Positions 1 through 10,136 of a stretch of 64,000 nucleotides of DNA are shown here, piece by piece. The notes beneath the pieces are model-generated. The model was not told the DNA's origin. It saw only the letters and a list, made by a program, of their open reading frames with translations, and made no database searches. The translations under genes were made by a program, and so were the position numbers. The stretch comes from Mesodorylaimus sp. YZB2_4 (Eukaryota > Nematoda > Enoplea > Dorylaimida > Dorylaimidae): assembly GCA_030248295.1 (NCBI GenBank), contig JASANH010000073.1, forward strand, positions 186,001 to 250,000, given 5' to 3'. How positions within the stretch are numbered: position 1 is the first letter of the stretch; each line of letters begins with the position of its first letter.

Positions 1-77
1 TTCGAGTATGCCCAACGGCATGTACCAATATTCGTGTCACTGCAGCACAGACTCAAAAACAACATGGCAACTTGTGT

Positions 78-1454
78 TCAAAAGTGATTGACATGCTGAT
101 TGGATCTGTTGGATCTGGCCCCCGATGCCGTGGCCCCGTCTTGCAACGGCACCACTTGCGTAGCGTTGACACTGAAGCCGCAGATCTGGAACGCAATTGC
201 TCGCACATCCGAGGCGAAGATTAGCATGCACATGGGCGGCACTGAACGGGACCAAAACACGATCATCACAGCCGTCACCACGGCCCACATGCCCGACATG
301 AAATAGTTGACGATGCGGAATGCTAAAAAGAAGTGAACTCGTTAGCTTGCACTACTTGTTGCTGGTCCAGGAAAGGGGAGAGGGCGAATGCAAAGATCCA
401 CAATAATCCAATCGGAATTTCATGTTTTTCCACTGTGGATTCCACGTGGATCGAAGCGTGGATCTCTGCGGGTCCGCTGCTATTGACTTGAAATCCATAG
501 TGGAATGCCTGTTTTGAAGGAAGCTGGGGTGCGGGATACAAATACATTTTCAGAATAGACCCCAACTTGAAGAAATTTCTTACCCAGAACATTAGCCAAT
601 AATGACAACCATATGAAAAACGCTTGGAGCAGCAGTCGTGTTCGATGCCCGCGAGCAGCTTTCTGCACTTGAGCGAGTTCGACCCCCACGTATCTTCTGT
701 AGAGGGCGTATGCGGCGTACACGTAGAAGATGCCGACCGCGTAGGCCCCGATGTATATGGCGATCGAGGACGGGGTGGTCAAAGGGGGCGCGCCAGAATA
801 ACAGACTGTCTTGAAATTGAAGAACTTCTCGTCGAACATCGTGTAGCAATCCACGTAATAATTGAACAGCATGGCCAGCCCGCCCAGCATCCAAGCCACT
901 GCACCGAACACGTAGCAATTCTTTTTCCGAAACGCTTTCTTATTCCATGTATTCTGACTGATGGCCAAGGCTCGATTGACCGAAATGAGGAATGTGATCG
1001 TGATCGATGCTATGAAACCGGCTGTTTGAAACGCCCCCACGATTTTGGCCCCCACCGTGCCGTAGATCTGATAGGACAATATGATGCACGGACACCCGTA
1101 GAAGGCGTAGACCACGAAAGTCAGTGTGTCAGTGATGTATATGTTCATGGTGAGCACGTGGAAAGAATGGAATTTCCTATCTGATACTGTTTTGAAAATG
1201 GATACAGCCACGAGACCGTGCAAAAATATGGCTACTAGGGAGAAGATGAAGTAGATGGAGAAGACCGTCAGGCGGTCTTTCAGAGGCGGGATGGCAGCCG
1301 ATGGCGTGGTATTGAGCAGGGCGGCCACTGGACCACCGATGACTGCAGGCCACTGGTCAGTGCCATTCGAGTCTGGGCCGCGGACAACCACTGCCAAATC
1401 GCCAGGATTGATATGCCCGAATAGGCTCGTACCATTGTCAACACTGAGATTCAT
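78..1454 (-). CDS. Seven-transmembrane receptor A (chemoreceptor-like GPCR), two exons
   Basis: Two coding exons on the minus strand, 584-1454 and 78-322, join through a canonical GT-AG intron in phase 1 and close in frame at 371 aa. I chose the ATG at 1452-1454 because it starts an extracellular tail with several N-glycosylation sequons (NLS, NGT, NGT, NTT) just before TM1. TM3 ends in a VNRALAIS motif where rhodopsin-family receptors have DRY. ECL2 has a conserved NYYVDC Cys. Exon 2 is TM7, where SRSVPPMCMLIF replaces NPxxY. Likely a plasma-membrane G-protein-coupled chemoreceptor-type protein; the ligand is unknown. Receptors B and C downstream share the intron position and most motifs, so the three form a tandem family. 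The similarity to nematode Srx/Srsx-like families is from memory and not verified. Confidence 0.85.
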
Positions 1455-2268
1455 CACGAATGAGACGATGCCAGCTTTCAAATAGCTTCAATGCGCTCTG
1501 CGATATGTTCGGCGGCTGAAATCAGAAGAGATTTCGAGATGACTTTTGAGAGGCCGTATCACCTCAATGCCTGAGCACCTATCGTCCTCTGCGCACCCAA
1601 GATTTAGGATGTGATGTCAATCGCGTGTCCTGCTCGCCGATTAATTATTTCTAAAACCTTCTGGATTGATTTTTGTAATTTCTCGATTACAAGTCGAACA
1701 TCACGAAAATTAGCTAGGTCAGGTTAAAATCTCGCGTGTCCTAACTCCCTTGATTTAGGACATTTCCATTTTTCAATCTTGAAAGAAGAGCCTATCCATT
1801 TGCATATTTGACTAGATCCTTGCCAGCCTGCCTTTGCGAACCCGCGATGGGCTTAGTTCCCCTTACTTTCCAAATACGGCAGAATTAGGTAGAACCACTG
1901 AGAATCTTTGGATATTAGGCCACAGCACTCATCGAGAACATATTTTTATATCGTCTGGGCGCAGTAAATCCAAATAATCCTTATTGTACTCATATCAAAA
2001 CACGAGTGGGCGGGCTATAGCCAAGCTATAGACCCATTCAAGGTGTGTGTACTTGGATCGCAAGCTGTTCTCTCCTCCACGTTCACACATCCGAAATTAG
2101 CATCATGTTTCGATGCCTCATTATCTTACTTCTTGCCCCACCCACCTCGCGATCTCGGCTTACACAATAGCGCAAATTAGGGTCAGGAAAGGCAAGCAAT
2201 GTCTTAGAAAACTTGACTTTAGTCGAAGTGGAGACTGATATCAAGCACTAATCAGCGGAGGACGCAGG
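1455..2268. other. Intergenic, no gene seen
   Basis: AT-rich spacer upstream of receptor A. I see no exon-like reading frame, RNA gene or clear repeat. It should contain the receptor A promoter (minus strand), but no specific site can be defended. Confidence 0.4.
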
Positions 2269-2460
2269 TCAAACTGGGAACACAGAGGAAAACATGATCT
2301 TCCGCCGAGCCATCGCAGAGCTCATCAGGTGCAAACTGAACTTCACCTCGTTTGTCAGTTTGGCCACCCCGAGCATCCTTAACACCATCCATCGAATATC
2401 TTCCTTGAAGATTAGCATGCAAATCGGCGGTATAGCTCGAGACCAGATGACCACCTTTCA
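2269..2460 (-). pseudogene. Relic TM7 exon of a fourth 7TM receptor
   Basis: On the minus strand this encodes WSRAIPPICMLIF followed by an EDIR..VLRML..LTN stretch, nearly identical to exon 2 of receptor B (3719-3927). The upstream half of the exon (the NYFMSG..AVVT part) and its splice acceptor are missing, and no matching exon 1 lies between here and receptor B. It is best read as the remnant of another tandem duplicate. An alternative terminal exon for receptor B is less likely because the 5' part of the exon is lost. Confidence 0.75.
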
Positions 2461-2761
2461 ACATGTCTTTTATTGGATTTGCTTTTCATAAGAAATTTCT
2501 GCTGACTTTTTAAACCAGTATCATCAAATTATACTTTGTTGTTGTGTGACGCAGACCCTGTTCCCTGGCATATGCATCAACATGCACTCCTTAGCGCCGT
2601 TGCAACTTGTGTCTGTCATGCATTCCATCAGAAAATCACAGCTGGTGAATTAGTTTTGGAGGAATAACACAGAAAATCCACTCGGACAGCTGATGGAAGA
2701 TAGAGCATCCATTGGACGCGTGATTGGTCAAGGTTTTTTTTGGAAATGGCAACAAAAAAGC

Positions 2762-3080
2762 TTATAGACCATTTCACAGATCTCGAACAACGCAAAATTT
2801 GAATTTCCCGCTTCGAGCCGCCCATAACAGGATTACATAGTTGCAGATCCTTACTTTAAAGCTTGTGCGCAAAGAGCAGCGTGCAAGCGGTGCGCTCTTG
2901 ACGGCTCATTAACGGAATAGCAACAAATGTTGGTCACATTTTGGAAAGAAAACTAATTAAAGCCATAAATTCCTGCAACTTGCGCACAGGCAAGTTAGGG
3001 GCTTTTATCTATGTAAAAAAGGCATAAGCGGATTGAAGCGGGAAATTCAAATCTTGCGCTATGCGATCTCAATGAATTGT
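2762..3080. repeat. TIR MITE-like element, E family, copy 1
   Basis: The two ends are imperfect inverted repeats. The left end carries TTTGAATTTCCCGC about 35 bases in, and the right end carries its complement GCGGGAAATTCAAAT. The interior is non-coding and contains GTGCGC-type words also seen in the copies at 42436-43176 and 44458-44728. Small, non-autonomous and palindromic-ended, it behaves like a MITE. No clean target-site duplication could be fixed. Confidence 0.65.
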
Positions 3081-3718
3081 CTACTGTATGTATCTCCTTG
3101 ACATTCCAGCAAGCTGAGAGCCAGTTCGGGTGCCCTTTGAAGAGACGGAGACAGGATAGGCTCGTCTGGAATCTCTGCACCATAAGTGCAGACGCTTGAT
3201 ATACCGCTTTGTCTAACTTCTGGCTGGAAGTGTCTGCAATACTAGTTCAACCTCGCAGAACTCAAACCACTGGTTTGCATCGCATGCCATTGACCAAATC
3301 CACTGGTCTGCATCGGAAACGCGAAAAACTTAGCTAATCTGACAACTCAAGGCTCAAGCTGACCCCAATGTCATTGCCGTCCCCGCCTAACCTTTCAAAT
3401 TTAGGATGATTATTCAGGCAAACTGAGCATGGTCGATGTCCACAGTGGATCAGAGCTCACCCTTCTAAGATGATGCAAAGACTGACGTAAAAAAGGCCCC
3501 TTCACACCAGAATATCGCATGAGACGGATTTTTCTGCGATGCGTTTAAAAATTAGCAGATAATCCTTGAGTGGGCATGTTGATGGAGGCAGTCAGCAAGA
3601 AGGTGTATGCCGACTCGTATGCAAACGCATGATAGCAGAATCAAAATCACAGACGCACAAAGAACGGATTTGTTTCTCATCAGAAAAGTGCTGACGTAAC
3701 TATATCGTAAAATGGCCA
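3081..3718. other. Intergenic, no gene seen
   Basis: Spacer between the E-family repeat and receptor B. No supported coding exon, RNA gene or tandem repeat was recognised. Confidence 0.4.
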
Positions 3719-4748
3719 TCATCCTCCAGTCCCAGTTAACCTTGCATTGAAGGGCATGACCTTATTTGTCAGTCTGTCCACCCTGAGCATCCTCAACACC
3801 ATCGATCGAATATCTTCCGCAAAGATTAGCATGCAAATCGGTGGTATAGCTCGAGACCAAAAGACGACCAGGACGGTTGTGACCACAGCCCACGTGCCCG
3901 ACATAAAATAGTTGACGGCTCGACTGGCTAGAAAAGAGGATCACTTAGCACCCCTCCTTGAACCACATCATTTTCTACTTACCGAATATATTAGCCAATA
4001 ATGACACCCAAATGAAAAAAGCTTGACATAACAATCGATTCTGGTGCGCTCTAGCAGCCATCTGAACCTGAGCCATTTCCACACCCACGTAGCGCCGATA
4101 TAAGCTATAGCAAGCGTAGACGTAGAAGAAACCCACGCCATAGGCCATCACGTAGATGACGATGGATGAGGGCGACACGAGTGGCGGAGGGCCAGAATAG
4201 CATACAGTTCTAAAATTGAAGAACTTTTCATCAAAAATTATGAAGCAATCGACATAATAATTGAATAACATAACCATCCACCCTGCCATCCACGCAAGCA
4301 GTCCATACACGTAGCACATTTTGATCCGAAAAGCTTTCTCATTCCAACAATTTTCACTAATTGCCAAAGCTCGATTGATAGAAATTAAAAATGTAATAAT
4401 TATGGATGAAATAAATCCTGCAGTTTGGAATGCTCCCATGGCTTTATCTCCACTAATCCCATAGATCTTATACGACAAGATAATGCTAGGACATCCGTAG
4501 AAGACGTAGACCACGAATGTAAGTGCGTCAGCAAAGTATAAGTTGAGGCTCAGGATATGAAATGAATGGAATTTAGTGCCGCCGATGGCTTTGAACAGTG
4601 CCACAGTCACAATCACGTGTAGACCAATGGCCAACAGTGCAAAGTTCAAGTAGATGAGAGACACCAAAAGACGATCGTGAAGAGAAGGAGTATCGAAAAG
4701 GGTCGAATTCGAAGAGTTAGTCATCAAAAAGGAGATTTGGGAATTCAT
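3719..4748 (-). CDS. Seven-transmembrane receptor B (chemoreceptor-like GPCR), two exons
   Basis: Exons 3983-4748 and 3719-3927 join in phase 1 at the same place as receptors A and C, giving 324 aa. The ATG at 4746-4748 starts a short Ser/Asn-rich extracellular tail with NSS and NST sequons. Features in order: TM1 around residues 25-48, TM3 ending ISINRALAIS, ECL2 with FNYYVDC, TM6 QAFFIWVSLLANIFG at the exon junction, and TM7 with SRAIPPICMLIF. The shortest N-terminus and C-tail of the three. Expected to act as a membrane receptor; the ligand and G protein are not inferable. Receptor A lies 3' of it and receptor C 5', all on the same strand. Confidence 0.87.
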
Positions 4749-5329
4749 TTGAATTTTCAAATTTTTCTGTACCTTTTAGGTTAACCTCATCAGATCACAA
4801 ACCTTGGCAACGAAAGGTTTGATAATCACGAAGAGTCTTCTCGACCCCTAATTAGTCTTGTTAATGATTGGCACAGAATCGGATGCCCGACCAATCAGTT
4901 TTTCACCTGCTGTTCTTCAATGCACAGCCACCTCGGCCGCCGCTAGTCCTCGAAGGCCAGTCCCGTCATAACCTGAAAATTTCCAGTCAGGAATGAAGCA
5001 GTATAGTCGATCCACCCTGCACCACTAGCACGTGTATGAGCAGGAGAATCCAATAAGCTGCACTTCAAGGTCGGGAACAGTGCTAGCACCATCTTTGAAG
5101 GGGGAACATGAAACTGTGATCGCCCCTATCACTTTCCCCGCGCTTCTGTTTCTACCCGCCTGCGTTATGTTTGCATTTCAAGACATGGAATACAAAAAAA
5201 GCCCAGCTGAGCGAATGGAAATTAAAGTAGTTAATTACTTAAACAAATGTTTATTCGAGTCATTGGCTAACCAGTCACATTTCGTGGCAGCTGGCCAACG
5301 TTTGCTTTAAATAGTTTTCCTCCAACATT
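4749..5329. other. Intergenic, no gene supported
   Basis: Upstream flank of receptor B. A 92-codon open frame at 5032-5310 has no recognisable family, splice context or composition that would mark it as coding, so I do not call it. Confidence 0.4.
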
Positions 5330-6110
5330 ATTCTCATTTTTTTATTAATCAAAAAATAATATTCTCCAGCAAACTTGTCTGTGGTCTACGATAAGAATCG
5401 CAGAGCTAGGGCAAAAGATCAAAACCAAACTACAGCGTATTGTATATCCAGTGAGCATACTGTAAAAAAAAAAGTACATAAACTCCTTATATAGGTTTAT
5501 ACGTCCACATCTGTGCCTAAATTATATATATGCAGTGGGCAAATACAATAATTCTTACAAACTTTTTTACTTTCTTTTTCGCATACGCGCATATTTATAT
5601 CTTGTACATGTGTATATTTATTTTTTATACGCAAGTCTTCTAACGTGCTTTTGTTTACTTTTGAGGTGAAAGACAAAAATTTACTATCTTTTTTTATACA
5701 TATACACGCAGGTGTATGCGTATTTCCTATAATCGTACGCGCATATCTATCTATATAAATATATAGGTATACAGATAAACCGTATATATCCGCTTATCCA
5801 ATTACTGCATATACGTATGTGAATATACATCCAAACAACAGATATCGCGCATATACATATATGCGCATACACAGTACATAGTTATAATATAATATATATT
5901 TGCACAATACATTTACATTTATGCAATATGTACTGTATATGTATGTGTACGATATATATATATATACGTACGGTATGCAGTATACCTCGCAACACTGTAC
6001 ATCTTGCATATCTTATATATATGCAATAGGACATCAAATTTTTTTACAGTGTATAAAAAACACGTATGTACAGAGGATGTATACGGACACACACAGATAT
6101 ACAGGGACAG
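5330..6110. repeat. AT-rich alternating pyrimidine-purine tract
   Basis: About 780 bases dominated by TA, TG/CA and CG dinucleotide steps, such as TATATATATA runs and CGCGCATATACATATATGCG. It is not a fixed-period satellite but a degenerate alternating Py-Pu region able to extrude cruciforms or adopt Z-like structure. It falls between receptors B and C. Short open frames here are low-complexity Tyr/Ile/Cys-rich translations and are rejected. Confidence 0.7.
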
Positions 6111-6814
6111 TATCGTCTGTCAGACAGAGATGGACAAGGGTCAAGGTCGACCCGCATTTTGAATGAAACTGATGTCCAGCCAAGCTGCTGTAGGCAAAAA
6201 TGCCCCTGCTCATTTTGATGGCGCGCCAATCTCCTTTTTGCATATCTCATTCTAAGGTAGTGTCGTATCTTGGCCCCAGTCCTATCACGAGATGCATCCT
6301 CAGTCCTTCAGCAGCAGTATCGAACAGTACCAGAATTATACAGCTAACCTAATAGCAAACCTTAAATTTTGTTCAATTTTTACAGAGATTTTCTTATTTT
6401 TCACACTGAAAAGACTTCAGAAAAGCTTGTGCGTCAGCGCTATTGCAAAGAAGAAGACATAACTTCGGAGGGTTAAGTTTGGAGGCCACATTCTAGGTTG
6501 CCTGGTCCAGACTCGTCCTTTGAATGTGGTAAAGTGGATAAAGGAAAGAAAACTGAAGTTGGAATTAGCTACAAGCGCCAAAAGCCTTCTTATGGCAACT
6601 TTTTACTGACGGGCTGTCCAAGATTTCTTGGGAGGCAATATATAAGAAAATGAAGCACAGCATTTTGCGTAGATAGGCTCATCAGAAAATGCATTTGTCA
6701 TATTTTTTAGACATTCAAATTTGAAAATTGATTTCAGTGCACAACTGGATAGTCACATAAGAGAGAATAAAATGAGTTCAAGCACATTATTATCAGGACA
6801 GTAAATTTTCACCA
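6111..6814. other. 3' flank of receptor C, no gene seen
   Basis: Non-coding by inspection. It contains the 3' side of receptor C but no clear minus-strand polyadenylation signal that I can defend. Confidence 0.35.
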
Positions 6815-8997
6815 CTAAATTCCAGACATATTTCGACGTGCGTTCGATCCTGTGAACATGCCATCTTGCAATGGAGTCACTGCATCGCCTCTCAGTCCAA
6901 TAATCTTGGCCACAGTTAATCTGATCTCCTTGGCAAAGATCAGCATGCAAACTGGTGGCGTTGCACGAGACCAAAATACAATGAGCACAGTTGCGATCAC
7001 TGCCCACATTCCAGATGCAAAGTAGCTGACGATCCTGCTGGCTGAAATACATTCTCTGTTCAGTCTACAGTACGTACTGGCTCGCTGTACTCTACAGTTC
7101 TCGACCCACTCTGGAGTACCGTAGAGTCTATTGAGCTTAGAAGAACACTCACACATCCACCCTCACTGAATGGCTCCAAATTCCACTCCACAACTGTGCC
7201 TACCAAGCTCGCCTATACTCGCGCTGAATATTCAAATGCGCGGGAGTTCAAACTTTCATCACTTCACTGAACGGTTTCACACTCGACTCCACAACTGCCC
7301 CTACCTAGCTCGTCTATACTCGCGCTGAATATTCAAATCCTACCGCTTATAACAAATGCGCGGGAAATCAAACGTTCATCAGTTTACTGAATGGTTTCAC
7401 ACTCAACCCCACAACTGAGCCTAGCTAGGCTATACGCGCGCTGAATATTCAAATGCTACTGCATACGACAAATGCGCGGGAGTTCAAACCTTCATCAGTT
7501 TACTGAATGGTTTCACACTCCACTCCACAACTGTGCCTACAAAACTCTCCTATACTCGCTCTGAATATTTAAATGCTACTGTATATAAGAAATGTGCGGG
7601 AGTTCAAACCTTCATCAGTTTACGGAGAGGCTTCAAACTCCTGCACAACTGCCCCTACCTAGCTCGTCTACGTTTACTCGCGCTGAATATTCAAATCCAC
7701 CGCTTATAACAAATGCGCGGGAAATCAAACATTCATCAGTTTACTGAATGGTTTCACACTCAACCCCACAACTGAGCCTAGCTAGGCTATACGCGCGCTG
7801 AATATTCAAATGCTACTGCATACGACAAATGCGCGGGAATTCAAATCTTGATCCCCTCACTGAACGGCTGCAAATTCCATTCCTCACCTGCGCCTGCAAA
7901 ACTCTCCTGTACTCGCGCTAAATATTTAAATGCTACTGCACATAACAAATGCGCGGGAGTTCAAACCTTCATAAGTTTACTGAATGGTTTCACACTCCAC
8001 TCCAATACTGCCCCTGCCTAGCTCGTCTATGTATACTCGTGCTGAATATAAATGCTACTGCATATGATAAATGCGCGGGAATTCAAACCTTTATCACTTT
8101 ACTAAACGGTTTCCAACTCCACTCCACAACTGTGCCTACAAAACTCTCCTATACTCGCTCTGAATATTTAAATGCTACTGTATATAACAAATGCGCGGGA
8201 GCCCAAGCCATCATCCCATACTTACCTAATATATTAGCCAGCAACGATAGCCATATGCAGAAGGCCTGGCACAACAATCTTATGCGATGGCCTCGAGCAG
8301 TCTCCTGCACTTGCGCCGTCTGAACATCGACATACTTTCGATACAGGCTATACGCCGCGTAGACATAAAAGACACCGACCCCATAAGCCATGACATATAT
8401 GAATATGGAAGATGGAGTGACCAAGGGAGGAGAACCCGAGGAACAGACTGTTTTGAAAGTAAAGAACTTTTCATCAAAAATTGTAAAACAATCTACATAA
8501 TAATTGAAAAGCATGGTCAACCCGCCCACAACCCAGGCCAGAATTCCAAAAATGTAACAATTACTATTTTGGAACGCTTTCTTATTCCATGAATTTTGGC
8601 TGATAGCAAGTGCTCGATTGACAGAAATGAGAAAAGTGAGGATAATCGAGGCTATGAAACCCGATGTTTGAAAAGAGCCCATAATCTTAGCACCCACAGG
8701 ACCATAGATTTGGTAGGACAATATGATGCAGGGACATCCATAAAAGGCGTACACTACAAAAGTCAGTGTGTCAGAAAAGTATAAATTTAGGGTCAAGATT
8801 TCAAAAGGATGAAAAGCCTTGGTGCCTCTTGTCTTCAACACTGCACCAGTGACAACAATGTGCAGAATGATAGCCAGTAGAGCGAATGTGATGAAGATGA
8901 AGAAAACGGTCAGGCGGTCGTGCAGGGATGGCAGAAGTGCCCATGTCGAGTTGGATGCACTAGGTGGGGAGAAATCAGAAAAGTTAGAGGAATTCAT
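6815..8997 (-). CDS. Seven-transmembrane receptor C (chemoreceptor-like GPCR), two exons
   Basis: Exons 8226-8997 and 6815-7041 join in phase 1 to give 332 aa. The ATG at 8995-8997 precedes a tail with NSS, NFS and NST sequons. It keeps the family signatures: LHDRLTV before TM1, SVNRALAIS after TM3, FNYYVDC in ECL2, QAFCIWLSLLANILG in TM6, and SRATPPVCMLIF in TM7. The single intron is 1.18 kb, far longer than in A (261 bases) or B (55 bases), because a 120-bp tandem array has expanded in it. The C-terminal tail (about 30 residues after TM7) is unlike A or B, as expected of divergent paralogues. Likely a membrane chemoreceptor; the ligand is unknown. Confidence 0.87.
7190..8215. repeat. About 120-bp tandem array inside the receptor C intron
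   Basis: Nine recognisable units recur every 115-137 bases. Each contains AATGCGCGGGAGTTCAAAC, a GTTTACTGAATGGTTTCACACTC-like block, a CTCGTCTATACTCGCGCTGAA-like block and an AATATTCAAATGCTACTGCA-like block. The array ends about 10-20 bases before the exon 1 splice donor at 8225, so it fills almost the whole intron. Confidence 0.9.
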
Positions 8998-9858
8998 ATT
9001 TTGATCTCCTACTTTCGACTCGGCGGCCGAGATTGGCTGTCAGAATGCAATGAATCCAAGGACAGGAGGGACACGATATGAAGCTGCTGCCTACAGAATA
9101 CAGCCCCGCAGCTAACTGGGGGATAACAGTCGCTGCTGCAGGCAGGAAATCAAAACGAGTGTCAGAAGAAACTCGACGAATGTGTCTCAGAGAACCGACT
9201 CTTCCTCTCCTCTTTCAATATGATCTGCTTGGAGGGAGCAGATAAAAGGAAAGGTGCGTCGTCGAATTTCTCTGGCGAGGTAAGACAGAAGGGATTCCTT
9301 GCTTTGCAAGGCATAATCTCTTGTGTCCCTAAGCGATATGAAAATAAAGACCCGCTGGCAAGAACGGATTAGGATGGGATACCTAATCTCTGCCTCGTTG
9401 CCTTATTGTATGGTCATAGGATCCAGCTCATGATTACGCCGCCTTTCTATCTTGGGCTTTTCTAACAGCAGGCCATCATCAGCTTATTGCTGACATCAGA
9501 TTTCCTGGCGTGTCTAGAAGCTTCTTTTGAAGCCGACCTGGCATCCTCTGTGGAACAGGGGCGTCAGGGTTTCTCATTGACTTGTGTCGAGAAGACGGAG
9601 TTACAGACGAGCAGTGCTTGAGCTTGGGGAACTCGAGTTCAGGTGCTAGTAGCCAACAAACGAGCAAGTGACACAATGTAAGGCCAGTACGATTATAATC
9701 AATAAATCGATAGCTAAGATTGATTAATGGGATAATCGATACCAAGATTGGGCACTCGGACAGAGTGCAGCTACGTCGGGCAGTCCGCAGTCACCTACCA
9801 CTCAATGCCTATCATATAAGCCTATGGGCTATCTGTGCTCTGAAGGGTGCTACCATGT
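8998..9858. other. Intergenic, no gene supported
   Basis: Flank between receptor C and the extra ERM tail exon. A minus-strand open frame at 9479-9745 shows no recognisable motif. The 3' untranslated region of a transcript ending with the exon at 9859-10023 could lie here. Confidence 0.35.
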
Positions 9859-10023
9859 TCACATGTTCTCGAACTGATCGATTCGTCGACGCGTGGTGCC
9901 AGCTCGTATCTGAGTCAGTGTCTTGTACTTGGTCTGTCCTTGGGATAACAGCACTTGGTACTGCACGTCCTCGCGCGTTTGACTTTTTTCGATACGGGCC
10001 GTATTCAAGTCAGATTTCAGTGC
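9859..10023 (-). other. Second ERM C-terminal exon: candidate alternative last exon or duplicate relic
   Basis: The minus strand reads an acceptor (CCTTCAG) at 10024-10030, then 54 codons and TGA. It ends KYKTLTQIRAG and then [10 protein letters not shown]. The true last exon of the ERM gene (12883-13050) has 55 codons ending [11 protein letters not shown] and then [10 protein letters not shown]. Both start in phase 0, matching the phase-0 end of exon 9 at 13182, so this exon could be spliced to exon 9 in place of exon 10. The regulatory Thr of the KYKTL motif is kept, there are no stops, and length is conserved to one codon, while the first half (KSDLNTARIEKS) is strongly diverged. It may be a functional alternative C-ERMAD tail or the last survivor of a tandem duplication. 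Confidence 0.7.
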
Positions 10024-10136
10024 CTGAAGGTAAAATAACACAATACTTCCTCTGAACTGATAAAATATGGTAGCTCAAGCTTGCGGGATAAGATTTCTGT
10101 CAATCAGTGGGGGCTGATAATATGAGGGATAGTGAG

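Noticed and set aside
5794..6166. Tyr/Ile/Cys-rich small proteins on both strands
   Set aside because: Artefacts of the alternating TA/TG/CA tract.
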